A stretch of DNA of 20,975 nt from Gongronella butleri (taxonomy: Eukaryota > Mucoromycota > Mucoromycetes > Mucorales > Cunninghamellaceae): positions 1 through 20,975 of the forward strand of contig JAIWZP010000105.1 of the NCBI GenBank assembly GCA_025201375.1, given 5' to 3'. The notes below the pieces were generated by a model that was given only the letters and a program-made list of their open reading frames with translations, did not search any database and was not told the origin of the DNA. Shown here in pieces: positions 1-10,541 of the stretch (its first letter is position 1; each line of letters starts with the position of its first letter). Position numbers and translations under genes: made by a program.

Positions 1-3000
1 TCGAGACACGCACCCCGCTGCTCAAACGCTTGCAAAGGAATCCCTTGTCCATCGAACAGGATATCAACGTCGACATCCAGCCTCTCAAGCTCACCATCGA
101 CCCCAAAATCGCGGATAGGCTCGAAAATTACGTCTACGCCTTGCTCCAGGCCCAGCAGCGCCAAAAGGCAAAGGCACCTACACCCTCGCCTCCTGCAGAG
201 TGAGTTCCCCTCTCCATCAAAAAAAAAAAAAAAAAAAAAGAAAAGAATAACGAAAAAAGAGAAAGAAAAAAAGATGGCTCATCTTCAATTTCTTCAAAAA
301 GGGAGCCATCTGTGGGTCAGCGTATCTTTGAGGATCTCGAGCACGCGGCGACGGAGCAACATCACCGGCTCAAGGCCAGAGTGCGTCTCGCGTTTGTGCG
401 CCTTGTGCTTTTGACGCCCGACATGAGCCTTTCCAATACACGCGACGATTTCAATGACACGTTCCACGGCGACTTGCTTAGTGTCGATGTCAAAAAGATC
501 ACAGCCCATTGGGACACGGGTAATTGGACGAGGTAAAGGGAAAAGCGCAAAAATGTCTCATCGTTTTTTTTTTTTTTCTCATGCCAGATCTCGCGCTGCC
601 GCAGCCGCAAAAGGTGATTTTGGACTTGGACTGGATCAAGGTGTTCATGAAGCAAGCCAATGGTACAGGAAGCCCTCCCCTTCCAAAATCAGTCTTATAT
701 ATTTTTTAAAATGGATAGACACGATGCATCGGTGCTGGTTCACGGCCATGACGCACACAAAGGAGAGCGTGACGTCGACGACGACGTGCCCGAGTGTGGA
801 GATCAAGTTTTGGCTGACGGCGCCACCGGCGCAGGGGCACACGACTACGTCGTCGGCGCGATCGTGCTACTTTGGCTCCGGATCCGACATTCCCAGCAAT
901 CTGTTTGAGCATCTGAGCCGCAATGAGTCTGTCTACAGCGATCAAAAGGTTCACGTCCCCATGGAGGACCAGGCAGACTCGGCCATGGTCTTTAAACAAC
1001 GCATGGTCGAGACCTCGGTAATGCCTTTTTTTTTCAATTTTCTCATTTTTTTTTAATTTTTATTCACATTTTTTTTTTATTTTTTTTTCGATAGACCTTT
1101 GTGATCAATTGCCATTTGCCCATCACGCACATGTCATTGTCCAAGCCTTGTTGGGACAAGGTGCAAATTTTACAAAACGACGTGTTGCTGTGGCAGCCGC
1201 GATTTGTGACGCGTCTTGCTGCTGCGCAATCGTCGCTTTCGTCGTCATCGTCGGGTTCGTCACCGCCGCCGCACTTTCACCCGCGCCGCACGTCGCACGA
1301 CTCGCTCGGCAGCGATTTGTTTGCCACGGCGTCCGATCGCTTCAGCACGCCACTGCTTTCAAGCTCGAGCTTCATGAGCCAGAGCCACGAGCGCATTGGC
1401 GCACTGTACGACCATGCCGCCGCGCCACCGCCACCACCAACCCTTCTCGCCGTCGTCGTTGTCATGGCAGAGGGCATTTGGGACCTTCACACCATGACGG
1501 CTGAAAAACGCGCCACGTATCGCCTCCAATTCACCGATTTCCGCTATTTCAACGCCATCAAGCACATGGGCAACGTAAAAAAAGGACAAAAAAAAAGAAC
1601 AATGCCCATTTGACTGACCTTTTTTTTTTTTTTTTTTTTTTTTTTTTGCATTTTAGGACGAAAACGTGACAACACTGGATATTGAGGATTTGACGCTGGA
1701 TGATTTTTCCGATGCGCAGCGCCCCGAGCGGTTGGTGGCCAGAACACTTGCCAAGCCATTGATGCCCAAGAAAAACACGGCCATGGTGTCCCTGTTCTCG
1801 CGTCTGATCATGTCGCCGGCATTGAGCAAGCAAACCAAGCTGACGAGCATCGTCGTGTGCAATGCATGCTGGAAATTCTCGGCAGACATTTCTTTTATCG
1901 ACCAGCTCGTCTCGTTCCAAAGCATGCCACAAGACGTATGCCTTTTTTTTTTTTTTGAGGCAGGAAGAGACTCGACTAACGCGCTATCTTTTTTTCTGTT
2001 TAGATGGTTTTTATCGATCCACCCACGCAATACATCACGGTGTATGCGCACATCCTTGACACGTCGGTCGATTACAAGCCACGGCACTCGCCATCGCGCG
2101 CCACGGTCGTGGTCGACAATCTCCAGGTAAAAAAACGCCCTTTTTGCTCCCATATACACGTTTTTTTATTCTGTCGCATCTGGTCGGATTGACGCATAAA
2201 TTTTTTAATTAGATCGCGACGGACATTGTGGTTGGGCAGCCATTGGTGGATGTTCGCACGTATATCCAGAATGTGGACGTGTTTTTGGTGGACGACGTGA
2301 TGGATTTGGACGAATTGTCTGTTGTGCAGGCGGGATCTGGGCGTCCGCTGGAGGCGCGGCAATACTGGACGCTGATTGGGATGAAGAGTGTGGTGATGTC
2401 GCGGAATTTGGAGGCGCAGGTCAAGATCAAGTTGAACGAGATGCTTGCGGCGCCGAATGTAGACATTGCCGTGCTCAATGATATTTTGACCGTCGAGGGG
2501 TGCTCGGACAGCTTCCAATCGTTGGTGAATCTGGTGACGTACGTGGCCAATGATGGCGACGATCTATTTCCACATACAGCCGTGCCCCATGCGGCCAAAG
2601 CGGCACGTGCCGCCAAGCGCCATTCACACACCACGTTGCAAAAGCATCGCGAGGACATGCTGGCCAGCCTCGATGAGCATGCGTTTAACCAGCGCCAGGT
2701 ATCAACGTCCATTTCGGCATCTTCCAGCACGGGGAAAACAAAAAGCCAGCTTTCGACGCTTGCCAATGGACCATTATCGACGGCGTCGCCGGAATTGAAT
2801 CTGATTGAAGGCTTTTATTCGTCGTCATCATCGTCGTCGACGCCCAGCCAAGAAAAGAGAAAACAAAACCAGCCATTGCCCGTGACAGGCACGCAAACCA
2901 GCACATCGTCGTCGTTACGGCCACGCAAGCCATTACGCAAGCAGCCACACCCACGCTTACATCGGCCAGCAACGGCGGCCGAGGACATTGTGCGCGTTTT

Positions 3001-4577
3001 GGCGTCGGATGTGCACGAATTGGACATTGTCGAGAATTTCTTTGGCATGGACAAGAAAAAAGAGGCGCGCAAGCCCGTCGTCGACACGCGTCGCGCCAAA
3101 TTGTCCGTGCGCGTGCGCGATGTGGATATTTTGTGGAAAATGTACGCGGGCCATGATTGGCATTATGTCCAACAGCAACAACAGCAGCATTCGCCTCCCA
3201 TTTCGTCATCATCGCCTCAGGGAGCGAGTCCCCCAATGTCCACCAGCAGCCGTGCATCGTCTCGACACACAACACACCCAACAACACACCCAACAACAGC
3301 GTCGCCTAGCTACGGATCGCCTTCCACCATCAGCAGCTTGGACAGCAGGCGTGCACACACCATTGGACCTCCACGTGGCGAGCCAGAGATGGAATTACGC
3401 GTCGAGGGCATCACACTGGCATTGGACATCATGCCCGCCAACGATCAAACCGCGTTGCACACACATTTGACCATCAGAGACATTGAGCTCGCAGACAACC
3501 TCAAAACCTCCAATTGGGACGTCTTTTTTGGCTATATGCGCGCCGACGAGCCAACATCCAATATGCCACGCGAGCGCGACGCAGACATGCTGGTCCTCGA
3601 CGTGCTCGGTGTCCGCCCCGTCAAGCACGACGACACCATCGAATATCGCGTCAAGCTAAAGACATTGCCCCTCCGCTTCTACATTGACCAAGACGCCCTG
3701 AATTTCCTCGTCCAATTCTTTGCCTTTAATCCCGCTGTCCTCCACTCCACACCCGCAGAAGCCATCCAAGCACCAGACGACGACCATGTCGAAAACGACT
3801 TGTTTTTCCGTGAGTTTTTATATATATTATATATTATATTTTTGATTTGGCTGACCTGTTTTCTTTTTTTGATTGATTGACCTGTTTTTTTTTTTTTTTG
3901 TAGAGCAAGTTGAAATTTACCCGATCCGCCTAAAGATCGATTACAAGCCGAAATACGTGAATTACGATAATATCAAGGAAGGCCAATTTGCCGAGCTGGT
4001 GAATCTGTTCCGTCTCGAGGGCGCCAAGCTGGATTTGAGCGCGGTCAAGCTGACAGGGATTCGCGGCGTTGGCAAGCTGGTGGAGCGGCTGGGCCAAGAG
4101 TGGCTGCCGCATATAAAGCAGACGCAAGTGCCACACATGGTATCGGGCGTCACGCCCATCCGATCCATGGTCAATCTGGGCAGCGGCATTGCCGACCTTG
4201 TGCTCATCCCATTGCAGCAGTACAGACGCGATGGACGCGTCATCAAGGGGTTGCAAAAGGGCACACAGTCCTTTGCACGCTCCACCGCCATGGAAATCAT
4301 CAAACTCAGCGCCCTCCTCGCCTCGGGCACAAACGTCATCTGGGAACACGCGCTCAATTCCACGTCGGCATCGTCCTCGTCGTCATCCGCCCAGGGAAAC
4401 AACAATTTCATTCGAAACAGCCAGGATACAAGGCGCAATCACAACGACCTGCAGCAACCATCGGCTTCAGGCATGCCATCGTCGTCCTTGTCCCCCACCT
4501 CCACCGTTATTGCTAGCCGCACAAGCGATGACATGGTCTTTGTCTTTACAGATCGCCATTTGGACCTTGATCCATAA
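1..4577 (+). CDS. ATG2: Autophagy-related protein 2 (ATG2), C-terminal part, 5' end outside window
   Basis: ATG2 is a rod-shaped VPS13-like protein that bridges the ER and the growing phagophore and moves phospholipids, working with Atg9 and Atg18. Exons read in phase: 3-199, 302-519, 588-662, 719-1017, 1095-1574, 1657-1935, 2004-2126, 2213-3809, 3904-4577 (stop TAA), giving about 1313 residues. Family signatures: the NPLSIEQDINVDIQPLKL stretch in the first exon; VEIKFWLTAP near 805; the CAD-motif region near 2490-2550, here with GCSDSFQSLV (Cys-Ser-Asp rather than Cys-Ala-Asp); and the C-terminal ATG_C domain in the last exon, with QQVEIYPIRLKIDYKP, SGVTPIRSMVNLGSGIADLV and QYRRDGRVIKGLQKG. 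The largest exon carries two Ser/Thr/Pro/Gln-rich insertions (about 2690-2960 and 3160-3390), probably disordered loops. Introns 1-8 are 102, 68, 56, 77, 82, 68, 86 and 94 nt. Splice sites were chosen by phase and homology; the weakest is the GTACAG donor at 663. Family assignment is very secure. Confidence 0.95.
1620..1647 (+). repeat. 28-nt poly(T) tract in ATG2 intron 5
   Basis: An uninterrupted run of 28 T lies between a CTGAC branch-point-like site (about 1614-1618) and the acceptor TTTTAG (ending at 1656). It serves as the polypyrimidine tract but is unusually long. Intron 1 instead holds a 21-nt A run (219-239). Confidence 0.85.
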
Positions 4578-4815
4578 TTGCTTTCCTCTCCCCCCATTGT
4601 AATTTTCATGATCCTAGATCCATCTTCTATCCCTTTATCCCTGTTACTTAGTAGATATCCCCCCTTTTTTTTTTATTTCGACAAGGCAGACATCGGAATT
4701 TCAAAAAAGCGAGCATTAAAATGTTGATCGATTTTTTTTTTTTTCAATTGTTCTTTTTCTTTCTTTTTCACCACTTTTTTCTTGTCTCTCCTTTCTTTTT
4801 TTTTTCTGCTTGCCC
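4578..4815. other. Short intergenic spacer between ATG2 and the DUF3020-like gene
   Basis: This 238-bp stretch must hold the 3' end of ATG2 and the promoter and leader of the next gene. It has T-rich runs at 4664-4674 and 4731-4744 and a pyrimidine-rich block (4735-4806) just before the start codon, typical of fungal leaders. I see no canonical AATAAA after the ATG2 stop and no clear TATA box. A CAG just after the next ATG (4816) could mimic an intron acceptor, so a short upstream exon cannot be fully excluded. Confidence 0.6.
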
Positions 4816-6352
4816 ATGCCAGAGGCCGAGACAAAGCCTGAGTCTGTGGTCGATACCACTCTGGCAAGCTGTAGCGAGAACAGGTGCGATTTTGCAGTGG
4901 AAAATGCAAATACAGACGTGATAGCACCGCCACTGCCTCCACCAGTGGACGATCTCGTGCCAACGATCAAGGACGAGGTCGTGGACGACCCGACGTCCGA
5001 TCCCACCGCACTGCTCAATACCGCTCCGCTGACAGAGGCCACATTTGCCATACCCGCCCACCTTCCCTTGGATCTCACGTCCGAGACCGATCTGTTCGAG
5101 TGGCTCGGCGTCACCACCACAAAAAACGACGCGGACGACGATGAAAATGACCTGCAGCGCGTGAAAAAGATGGTAATTTCCTCCTTTTTTTCCATTTTCT
5201 TTTTTTCTCACTTTTTTTTTTTTGATAGAAATTGCGCGCCGAGAACCGATTACGCAAGAAACGATGGCGCCAAACCAACGAGGAGCGCAGTAAGAATGAG
5301 AAAGAAAGAGCGTTGGACGCGCCACAGAGCTCATTTTTCTTTCTCTTTCTTTCTTTTTTTTTTTTAATTAGACAAGGATAATGACCTGCGGTGCCGTGTA
5401 AACAAGCGAGCTTGCAAGTTGTTTGGCGACGCGCCGTCCGAGGAAAAGCGTCTGTGGATCGAGGAGGAGTTCAGGGTGCGTCGCGACCGACGGAAAAAGC
5501 GAACGACGCTTTCCACGGCGCAAAAGGACAATGAGCAGCTGATCAAGACGGAGGAAGAGCCCTTTAGCAAGAAGCGACGCGTGTCGTCGTTGACGCCACC
5601 ACCGACAAAAGAAGAGCAGCAGCAGCAGCAGCAGGAAAGTAAGAAAAGAAAGGCGGCATCCATTTTGGAGAATTTATCGCTCCCAATGCCTGCGCCGCCG
5701 GGCCTGGAAAGGCAATTGGTCGTGCTCGAAAGCGCGTTCTTGTCGGTGCTCGCCAACAATTGCACATCCTCAGATGCCGAGCTGACCGCAGAATGGATTG
5801 CCCATGGCACACAGATCCTGCAAGCCTTTGTCGACGCGTCCGCGTCCGCTGCAGACCAATCCGACGCGACCACAACCACCACGCCGCAGCTGGCAGACGT
5901 CCTCCAGCGCATTGCCACCATGACCATCAAACAACCCACCATCCATACACACACGGACAATGCGTCCTTGCCAGATACCTCGGATTCGCCCGCAGACTCC
6001 GTCCTCGCCACCCCCCTGACCGGCCAATCGCCCTCTGCATCTTGTGGCTCGCCCCCATCCCTCTCTCTCGCATCCCATTCATCATCCTCATTGACCGACT
6101 TTCTCGCATCGTCGCCACCTTTGATGGACCAAGCCGTCTTTGACCTCAATGACGACGATCTGGCATCAATGCTCATCCATTCATTACAACAACCCGTCCA
6201 ACTCCACCCTCCCCCAAAGGAACCCTGTCCCTACGACATGTCTGTCCTCATGAAGATCAATTCTGGTAAACAAAAAAAAAAAAAAAGCCAAAAAAAAATA
6301 GAATTTCATGCTGATCTCCCTTTTTTTCGTGATAGAATGGCGTAACCAGTAG
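4816..6352 (+). CDS. DUF3020-like basic-domain protein, putative nuclear regulator
   Basis: Four exons join in phase: 4816-5172, 5229-5289, 5372-6265 and 6336-6352 (stop TAG), for 442 residues. The acidic N-terminal 119 residues, with patches such as KDEVVDDPTSDP, are followed by a strongly basic block split over three exons: KLRAENRLRKKRWRQTNEER, then NKDNDLRCRVNKRACKLFG, then EEKRLWIEEEFRVRRDRRKK. This resembles the fungal DUF3020 domain, which has no known biochemical function; the recognition is from memory of the family. Next come KKRR and KKRK clusters (possible nuclear localisation signals), a short poly-Gln (six Gln near 5620), a Ser/Thr/Pro-rich region and an acidic FDLNDDDLASML stretch. 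Acidic ends around a basic core suggest a DNA-binding regulator, which is inference. The last coding exon adds only EWRNQ. The ATG at 4816 is the first in frame after a pyrimidine-rich leader. Confidence 0.82.
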
Positions 6353-6408
6353 GACTCAGGGCGAGGAAACATTCATTTATCGCATCATTTATGACCCATC
6401 ATGAAAAG

Positions 6409-6419
6409 AATAAAATAAA
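6409..6419 (+). terminator. Overlapping poly(A) signals after the DUF3020-like gene
   Basis: Two overlapping AATAAA hexamers (6409-6414 and 6414-6419) lie 57-67 nt after the stop codon. The T-rich run at 6434-6447 could help 3' processing. Function is inferred from position. Confidence 0.6.
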
Positions 6420-7350
6420 AATCGATTTTATGCCTTTTTTTTTTTTTGAGCGCGATGATCATGAAAATGACCAGAGCAAAGGATTTCAAATGCCGACGCG
6501 AACATTCGTTCAACAAGGACGCCGAAAATGGACAGAAAATCATCTGTCGCAGTCAAATTGCTTCTTCTCACCCCGTCTTTTTTATTTTTATTTTTTTTTC
6601 CTCTCTGTTTGGACATCTTGGCAAGGCGAACACCATCGCTTCACGCGTCATTTTTCTCCGTCACACGTGCCTTTTTACAACCAAGGCGCGTGTGTCGTGC
6701 GCGGTCTCTGTAAAGAGAGAGAGAAAAAAAAGCGAAAGAGAAAGAAAGAGAGAGAGAGAAAGCGACATATGGGCGGCCTCGCGGCCTCTCCACCACCTGC
6801 CCCGCCGCCCTCGTCGCCTCTTGCTCTCTGTCGTTTTGTGGGCGATCTGTTTGTCCACGCCAGTATGGTCGTGGACCAATCCGTGTCTACAATTACATAT
6901 GGCCGCCGCGCCGCGCCCCGTCGCGTCCCGTCGCGTCTCCCCCCTCAGTTGTTGCCCGTCGGGGCCTACCACCACCACCTTGCTGTTGGCATAGCTGTAT
7001 GGCCGCGCCGCACGCCCTCGACCACACCCGCCAAGTGGTGTAAACATCTTTTTGCATCGTCAAAAGGCATCTTTAGGCACGATTTACGCGTCTGCGGGTA
7101 AGATGATACTGGTTTTTCTTTTGAATGTGATTCATCTTTATTCACCATCCGTCGATTGTGACCCGCCAGGTCCTGAGTGCTGTCCGTCGCCTCTGCCAAG
7201 AGTCCTCCTTAGTGCAGTCAACATAGTATTAGTCCGACACCTTTGGCTCCCCTCTTTCTAATTAATTTAAGGATACGAGGGTTAGAAATAAAAGTTTTGG
7301 CCGGCCGCCCCATTAAAAAAAATCATCATCGCCCATTTTCTTTTGTTTTT
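6420..7350. other. Non-coding stretch with purine tract and GC-rich island
   Basis: No reading frame here looks like a protein: frames on both strands are low complexity and match no family I know. The left part is AT-rich. A GA-only style tract follows (about 6712-6768), then a GC-rich island at about 6775-7035 containing CCAAT (6877-6881) and short imperfect repeats of CGTCGCG type around 6915-6945. The right part (7100-7350) is ordinary mixed sequence with nothing I can name. The island could be a promoter or leader for an unrecognised transcript. Confidence 0.5.
6712..6768 (+). repeat. Purine (GA/GAAA) simple-sequence tract
   Basis: Almost every base is A or G, with GAGAGA and GAAAGA units. 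Such polypurine tracts can form triplex DNA or bind GAGA-type factors; no function is shown here. Confidence 0.8.
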
Positions 7351-7584
7351 CTTAAAAGCAAGAATTTATTGATTTGCACTCGTTGGCCGAATCCAATGTG
7401 GATTTGCCATCGACATTCTTAAAGCATTTGTTGAAGCGCTGAAGCCAGCGTTGCGCCTATTGGAAGAGCCCTACGGTGATGATCCTTTCAGTAGGCATCC
7501 AGGTGCTTGATGAATTGCGCGCACCTGGCATCGCGTGGTGGCCCTGATTTTGCTGCTCCTTTGGATGATCCTTTGGTGATTCTG

Positions 7585-8060
7585 TTGTTTCATCTGTTTC
7601 GCCTGCTTATCCTGTTTCTGGCGGCGTTGTGGACATGGAGATCGACGTTCCTGAACATGTTCCTTTGGCCTTGCCGGAATTGTTAGAGTACAACCGGCGG
7701 TTTTGGCTGCCAACGTCAACTTTGAGCGTGTAATCGACGAGCAGCTCACCGCTGATGGCATCGTGTACTTGTCCAAAATGTTCAAATCTCTGCAACAAAT
7801 AAACAACGTAATGCTGCCCCTGAAATTAGCAACAACGAGGCCGAAATCGTCATGTTTGGTGCTGCCAGTGCTGCGCCCTATGTCGCCGACTTTGACGAAT
7901 CCGTTTTAACCACTGTTTGCCAGCATCGATCTGAAGGACGCATTTTTCCGCGTGCCTATTCACCCTTCATCGCGACGTTTTATGCGCTTTCCCTGGAAGA
8001 ACAAGGTGTACCCATTCCGCGTTCTTCCATTTGACCGAACGCCACATATTCTTATCCCGA
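7585..8060 (+). pseudogene. Decayed DIRS-like retrotransposon fragment, reverse transcriptase with frameshifts
   Basis: The diagnostic part is at 7922-8046, where one frame reads SIDLKDAFFRVPIHPSSRRF followed by MRFPWKNKVYPFRVLPF. This matches the reverse transcriptase core (motif around the first catalytic Asp) of DIRS-type tyrosine-recombinase retrotransposons. Upstream, three successive frames give protein-like pieces: VDMEIDVPEHVPLALPELLE (from 7629), then NFERVIDEQLTADGIVYLSK (from about 7715), then NEAEIVMFGAASAAPYVADF (from about 7840), so at least three frame changes are needed. The homology stops soon after LPF, before the YxDD-type box. No recombinase domain or terminal repeats are visible. 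It is a dead fragment. Confidence 0.75.
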
Positions 8061-8497
8061 ATAGTGTGCTAACATCAATTAAAGGTTTTTATTCTCCTTG
8101 TATTTCTTATTTTTGTTTTTACGCGTTTGTCGCGCTTTTTGTGCTGCTTGGTGCGCCAATTGCTCTCTTTTCGTTCATTGACAGACAAGGATACCCAGAC
8201 ACAACACCAGCATTCCCTATTAAAAGACATGTACGGTTTTTTTTTTTGCGGGGAATATAAAAAACAACAAAAAAGGCCAAAATTCCTGCACCACAGACAC
8301 CTTTGGAAAAGAAGGCGGCACATTTTTATTCCATAGATTTCTAAAAACACGTGGTCCGGGTAAGAACACAATCAAAAGGGATGCTGTGAAAGTGGATGAT
8401 GCCCAATTCCATTTTTTCATTCACAATCTTACACGTGCACCCGTCAATTGCTCAGACCCCAAGACGGAGACATGGATATGGTGTCTTTTTCCTTTTT
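8061..8497. other. Non-coding stretch, nothing recognised
   Basis: AT-rich sequence between the retroelement fragment and the end of the minus-strand gene region. Short open frames on both strands look random (runs of Phe, Lys and Cys). It may include the 3' flank of the minus-strand transcript, but no poly(A) signal is obvious. Confidence 0.5.
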
Positions 8498-8838
8498 TTA
8501 AACAAGCCAGCGCGAAAATTGAGGGGATGCGAGGCTTTTGTGCATGTTGCGCGTGTTTGCCGGCGCCAATCTTCGCGTGGCGCACGTCGGGGACTCAACC
8601 TGGCCCTGCACGTCTCTCTGAGAGACTATATACGTGGCCGCGGCAAAGAGCAAGATCTTGGACAAGGCGGCAGTGGCATTGAACGCGCCATTGGCCACCT
8701 CGGACGCCGTTTTCGGGGCTACGCTTTTCCCGGCGCGTCCCAAAAAGGTGAACCAGCGCGGGCGCGTCTTTTGACGCGTCGTCGCACAGGATGCTTTGGG
8801 CGATTTTGAGATTCTGCGCCACAGCGCACCCGCTTTGC
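8498..8838 (-). other. Coding-like tail downstream of the unknown minus-strand gene, in other frames
   Basis: After the TGA at 8839-8841, protein-like sequence continues on the same strand in two other frames. One, reading CAVAQNLKIAQSILCDDASK, lies at about 8755-8815. The second, over about 8500-8740, includes GKSVAPKTASEVANGAFNAT and a hydrophobic ALSKILLFAAATYIV, and ends with TAA at 8498-8500. Third codon positions are GC-rich in the second frame. The upstream gene may therefore continue through an intron I could not place, or be broken by frameshifts. Confidence 0.4.
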
Positions 8839-9825
8839 TCAGAGACACCGGTTTTTCGTCGCGTTAACGCTTTTTCCGGCGCCATGCGCGCCGTCCTGGG
8901 ACAATTGGTCGGATCCCGTCGTGGAAATATTCTTGGCGTCACCAGAAAGAGGAGCAGCACGCGACATGTCCGCGGGAAAGAACGAAAACGGCGCGTCACC
9001 CAGCGACGCGGTGGTTGGTGCACGAGAATCACACCTGGCCCCCGTGCCTTTGTGATCATTATTATTGCCAGAGGCTTGACCAGTGGGAGCATTCAGCAGA
9101 TCATCACGGAGATCACCGGAAACATCAGAATAATCGTTCTGAGGATCATCACCGCATGGTACTGGCGCGTCATTGTGCTTGGCCAGCACCCCAGGATCGC
9201 CACAGTCGTCCAATTGATCGAAAATCATGCCCATTGTGTTCTTGGACACGTTGCCAAGCAGCCAATGGCGTGCGTTGCTGAAAACAGACTCGGCAATGGC
9301 TAACTGGGCCACCAAAAGAAGAAAAAATGCAAATCAGAAGCGCGTTTTTACTGTTCCTTTTTTTCAAATCCAACTTACCACCCCTTGCTTTATCCAGACG
9401 ACACGGGGTGTCGCGACTTTCCAAAGAAGATTCAATTGCAAAACGAGAAAATTCAAAGCCTGTGCAGCATGGAGGTAGATCATGACGAATTGCTTGGACG
9501 GATCAAGCAGAGCAAGGACCTTGAACCATGCCATCTTTTGAAAAGCATCTGAATGCGAGAAAACGCTTGGAAACCAGAAAAAAGAGGAAAAAAATGTTGA
9601 GGGCAGCGTCATCGATGGCAATGTCATGACAGACAATGTCTTTGCAGGGGCCGTCGTCGTCGCCAACATCTCGGAAAAGTCAACGGCGATCTTCCACGCC
9701 TCTGTAGACTTGGACACCGGGTTCATAGGAACAGATACACCTTTGGGACTCCTGTGGATGCGCAAGAACAAGCATGTCGCTATAAGCGTGGTCAGAAAGG
9801 CAACAATGCAGCTTGTAGCAGACAT
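8839..9825 (-). CDS. Two-exon gene of unknown function with N-terminal membrane anchor or signal
   Basis: Exon 1 runs 9825-9379 and exon 2 runs 9303-8839, joined by a 75-nt intron with a consensus GTAAGT donor and CCCAG acceptor. The join keeps the frame and gives 303 residues. The N-terminus has a hydrophobic segment (SCIVAFLTTLIATCLFL, about residues 5-21) followed by Arg/His/Lys, so it could be a signal anchor or signal peptide. A short internal repeat MTLPSMTLPS lies near residues 70-80, then Phe-rich sequence and a second hydrophobic stretch (QALNFLVLQLNLLW). Exon 2 is hydrophilic and rich in Asp, Asn, Gly and Ala. I recognise no domain. The 3' end is uncertain because coding-like sequence continues in other frames. 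Part of exon 1 lies in the segmental duplication, with a remnant at 13528-13680. Confidence 0.6.
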
Positions 9826-9865
9826 GGTGTCGAGGAAAAAAAACGAGCAAAGAAAAAAAAAGAAA

Positions 9866-10541
9866 GGGCTTCTTGGAATCACTTCTCTTTTATAATGTTG
9901 TTTTAGTAAATTTCTTACTGTCCATGCTGCCCATACCGCCAAATGACGTATCAATCGCATGGCACACACGTCATTCTATGCAACACACCGCGTAGCCGTC
10001 GCGGAAACGCGTGTCGGCCTTCGAAATTCAAGCCCAACGCGCCCCCCTTTTTTTTTTTCATTTCCACGTTGGCAGCCACGCTGCTCCATTTTAACAATGA
10101 GCTAAAAAGGCACTGACATCACCACTATAGAAAAAAATTGGCCGAGCGGCTTGGTTTCATCATCTCCCACGGTTGTTTTTCTTTTTGCGTCGTCGTTTTC
10201 CACCATGCGATTCCATTTTTTTCATTGTGGCACGCCATGTAAGGAAATCGCGACTTTTTGCTACCTTTTTACGATTGTTGCTAGGATGACGCGTAACCCA
10301 TTGCCATTGGTGTGATCCATACAAAAACACGCCCCATTTTTCACATACCTGTGCGTGCACGAAGGAAAAGCTGCGTTCGTTCAAATGCATCGCGGCGCTC
10401 TGTATGATACTCTCTCTCAATCGTGTCAGCCATGATGCCTTTACAACGCCAATCGTTGCTTTTTTATTTGTTACTTGAGATGGATGCTTGCATTTTTTTT
10501 ATTTTTCTTGAGTAATCATGTCATGGAGCCATGGGGGTAAG
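9866..10541. other. Non-coding spacer of unit A
   Basis: The spacer separates the 5' side of the unknown minus-strand gene from the 3' end of F-box gene A. It aligns with 13680-14361, including the GGGCTTCTTGG...ATCACTTCT start, the GTCCATGCTGCCCA block and the CACGAAGGAAAAGC block. The reading frames here are not preserved in the other copy, so it is probably non-coding and holds the minus gene's promoter plus the F-box 3' UTR. Confidence 0.6.
10498..10503 (-). terminator. Poly(A) signal of F-box gene A
   Basis: AATAAA on the minus strand, about 40 nt after the stop codon at 10542-10544. The matching site in unit B is altered (AATTAAAA type), so that copy may use another signal. Confidence 0.55.

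Noticed and set aside
454..1056. A 200-codon frame on the plus strand
   Set aside because: Only the part from 719 on is real coding sequence (ATG2 exon 4); the rest runs through two introns and out of phase through exons 2 and 3.
2685..3296. Long minus-strand frames opposite the largest ATG2 exon
   Set aside because: They are shadows of a GC-rich coding exon, with low-complexity Met/Thr/Ala/Arg composition and no family match.
5364..6176. A 270-codon minus-strand frame
   Set aside because: It is the antisense of the DUF3020-like gene's large exon, whose plus-strand frame has the conserved domain and consistent splicing.
6391..7101. A 236-codon plus-strand frame after the DUF3020-like gene
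   Set aside because: It starts inside the poly(A) signal region and translates homopolymers and the purine tract; no domain is visible.
10137..10170. TTGGCCGAGCGGCTTGG, like the D arm of a tRNA-Leu or tRNA-Ser
   Set aside because: No T arm, acceptor pairing or anticodon stem follows, and the other duplicated copy does not conserve it.
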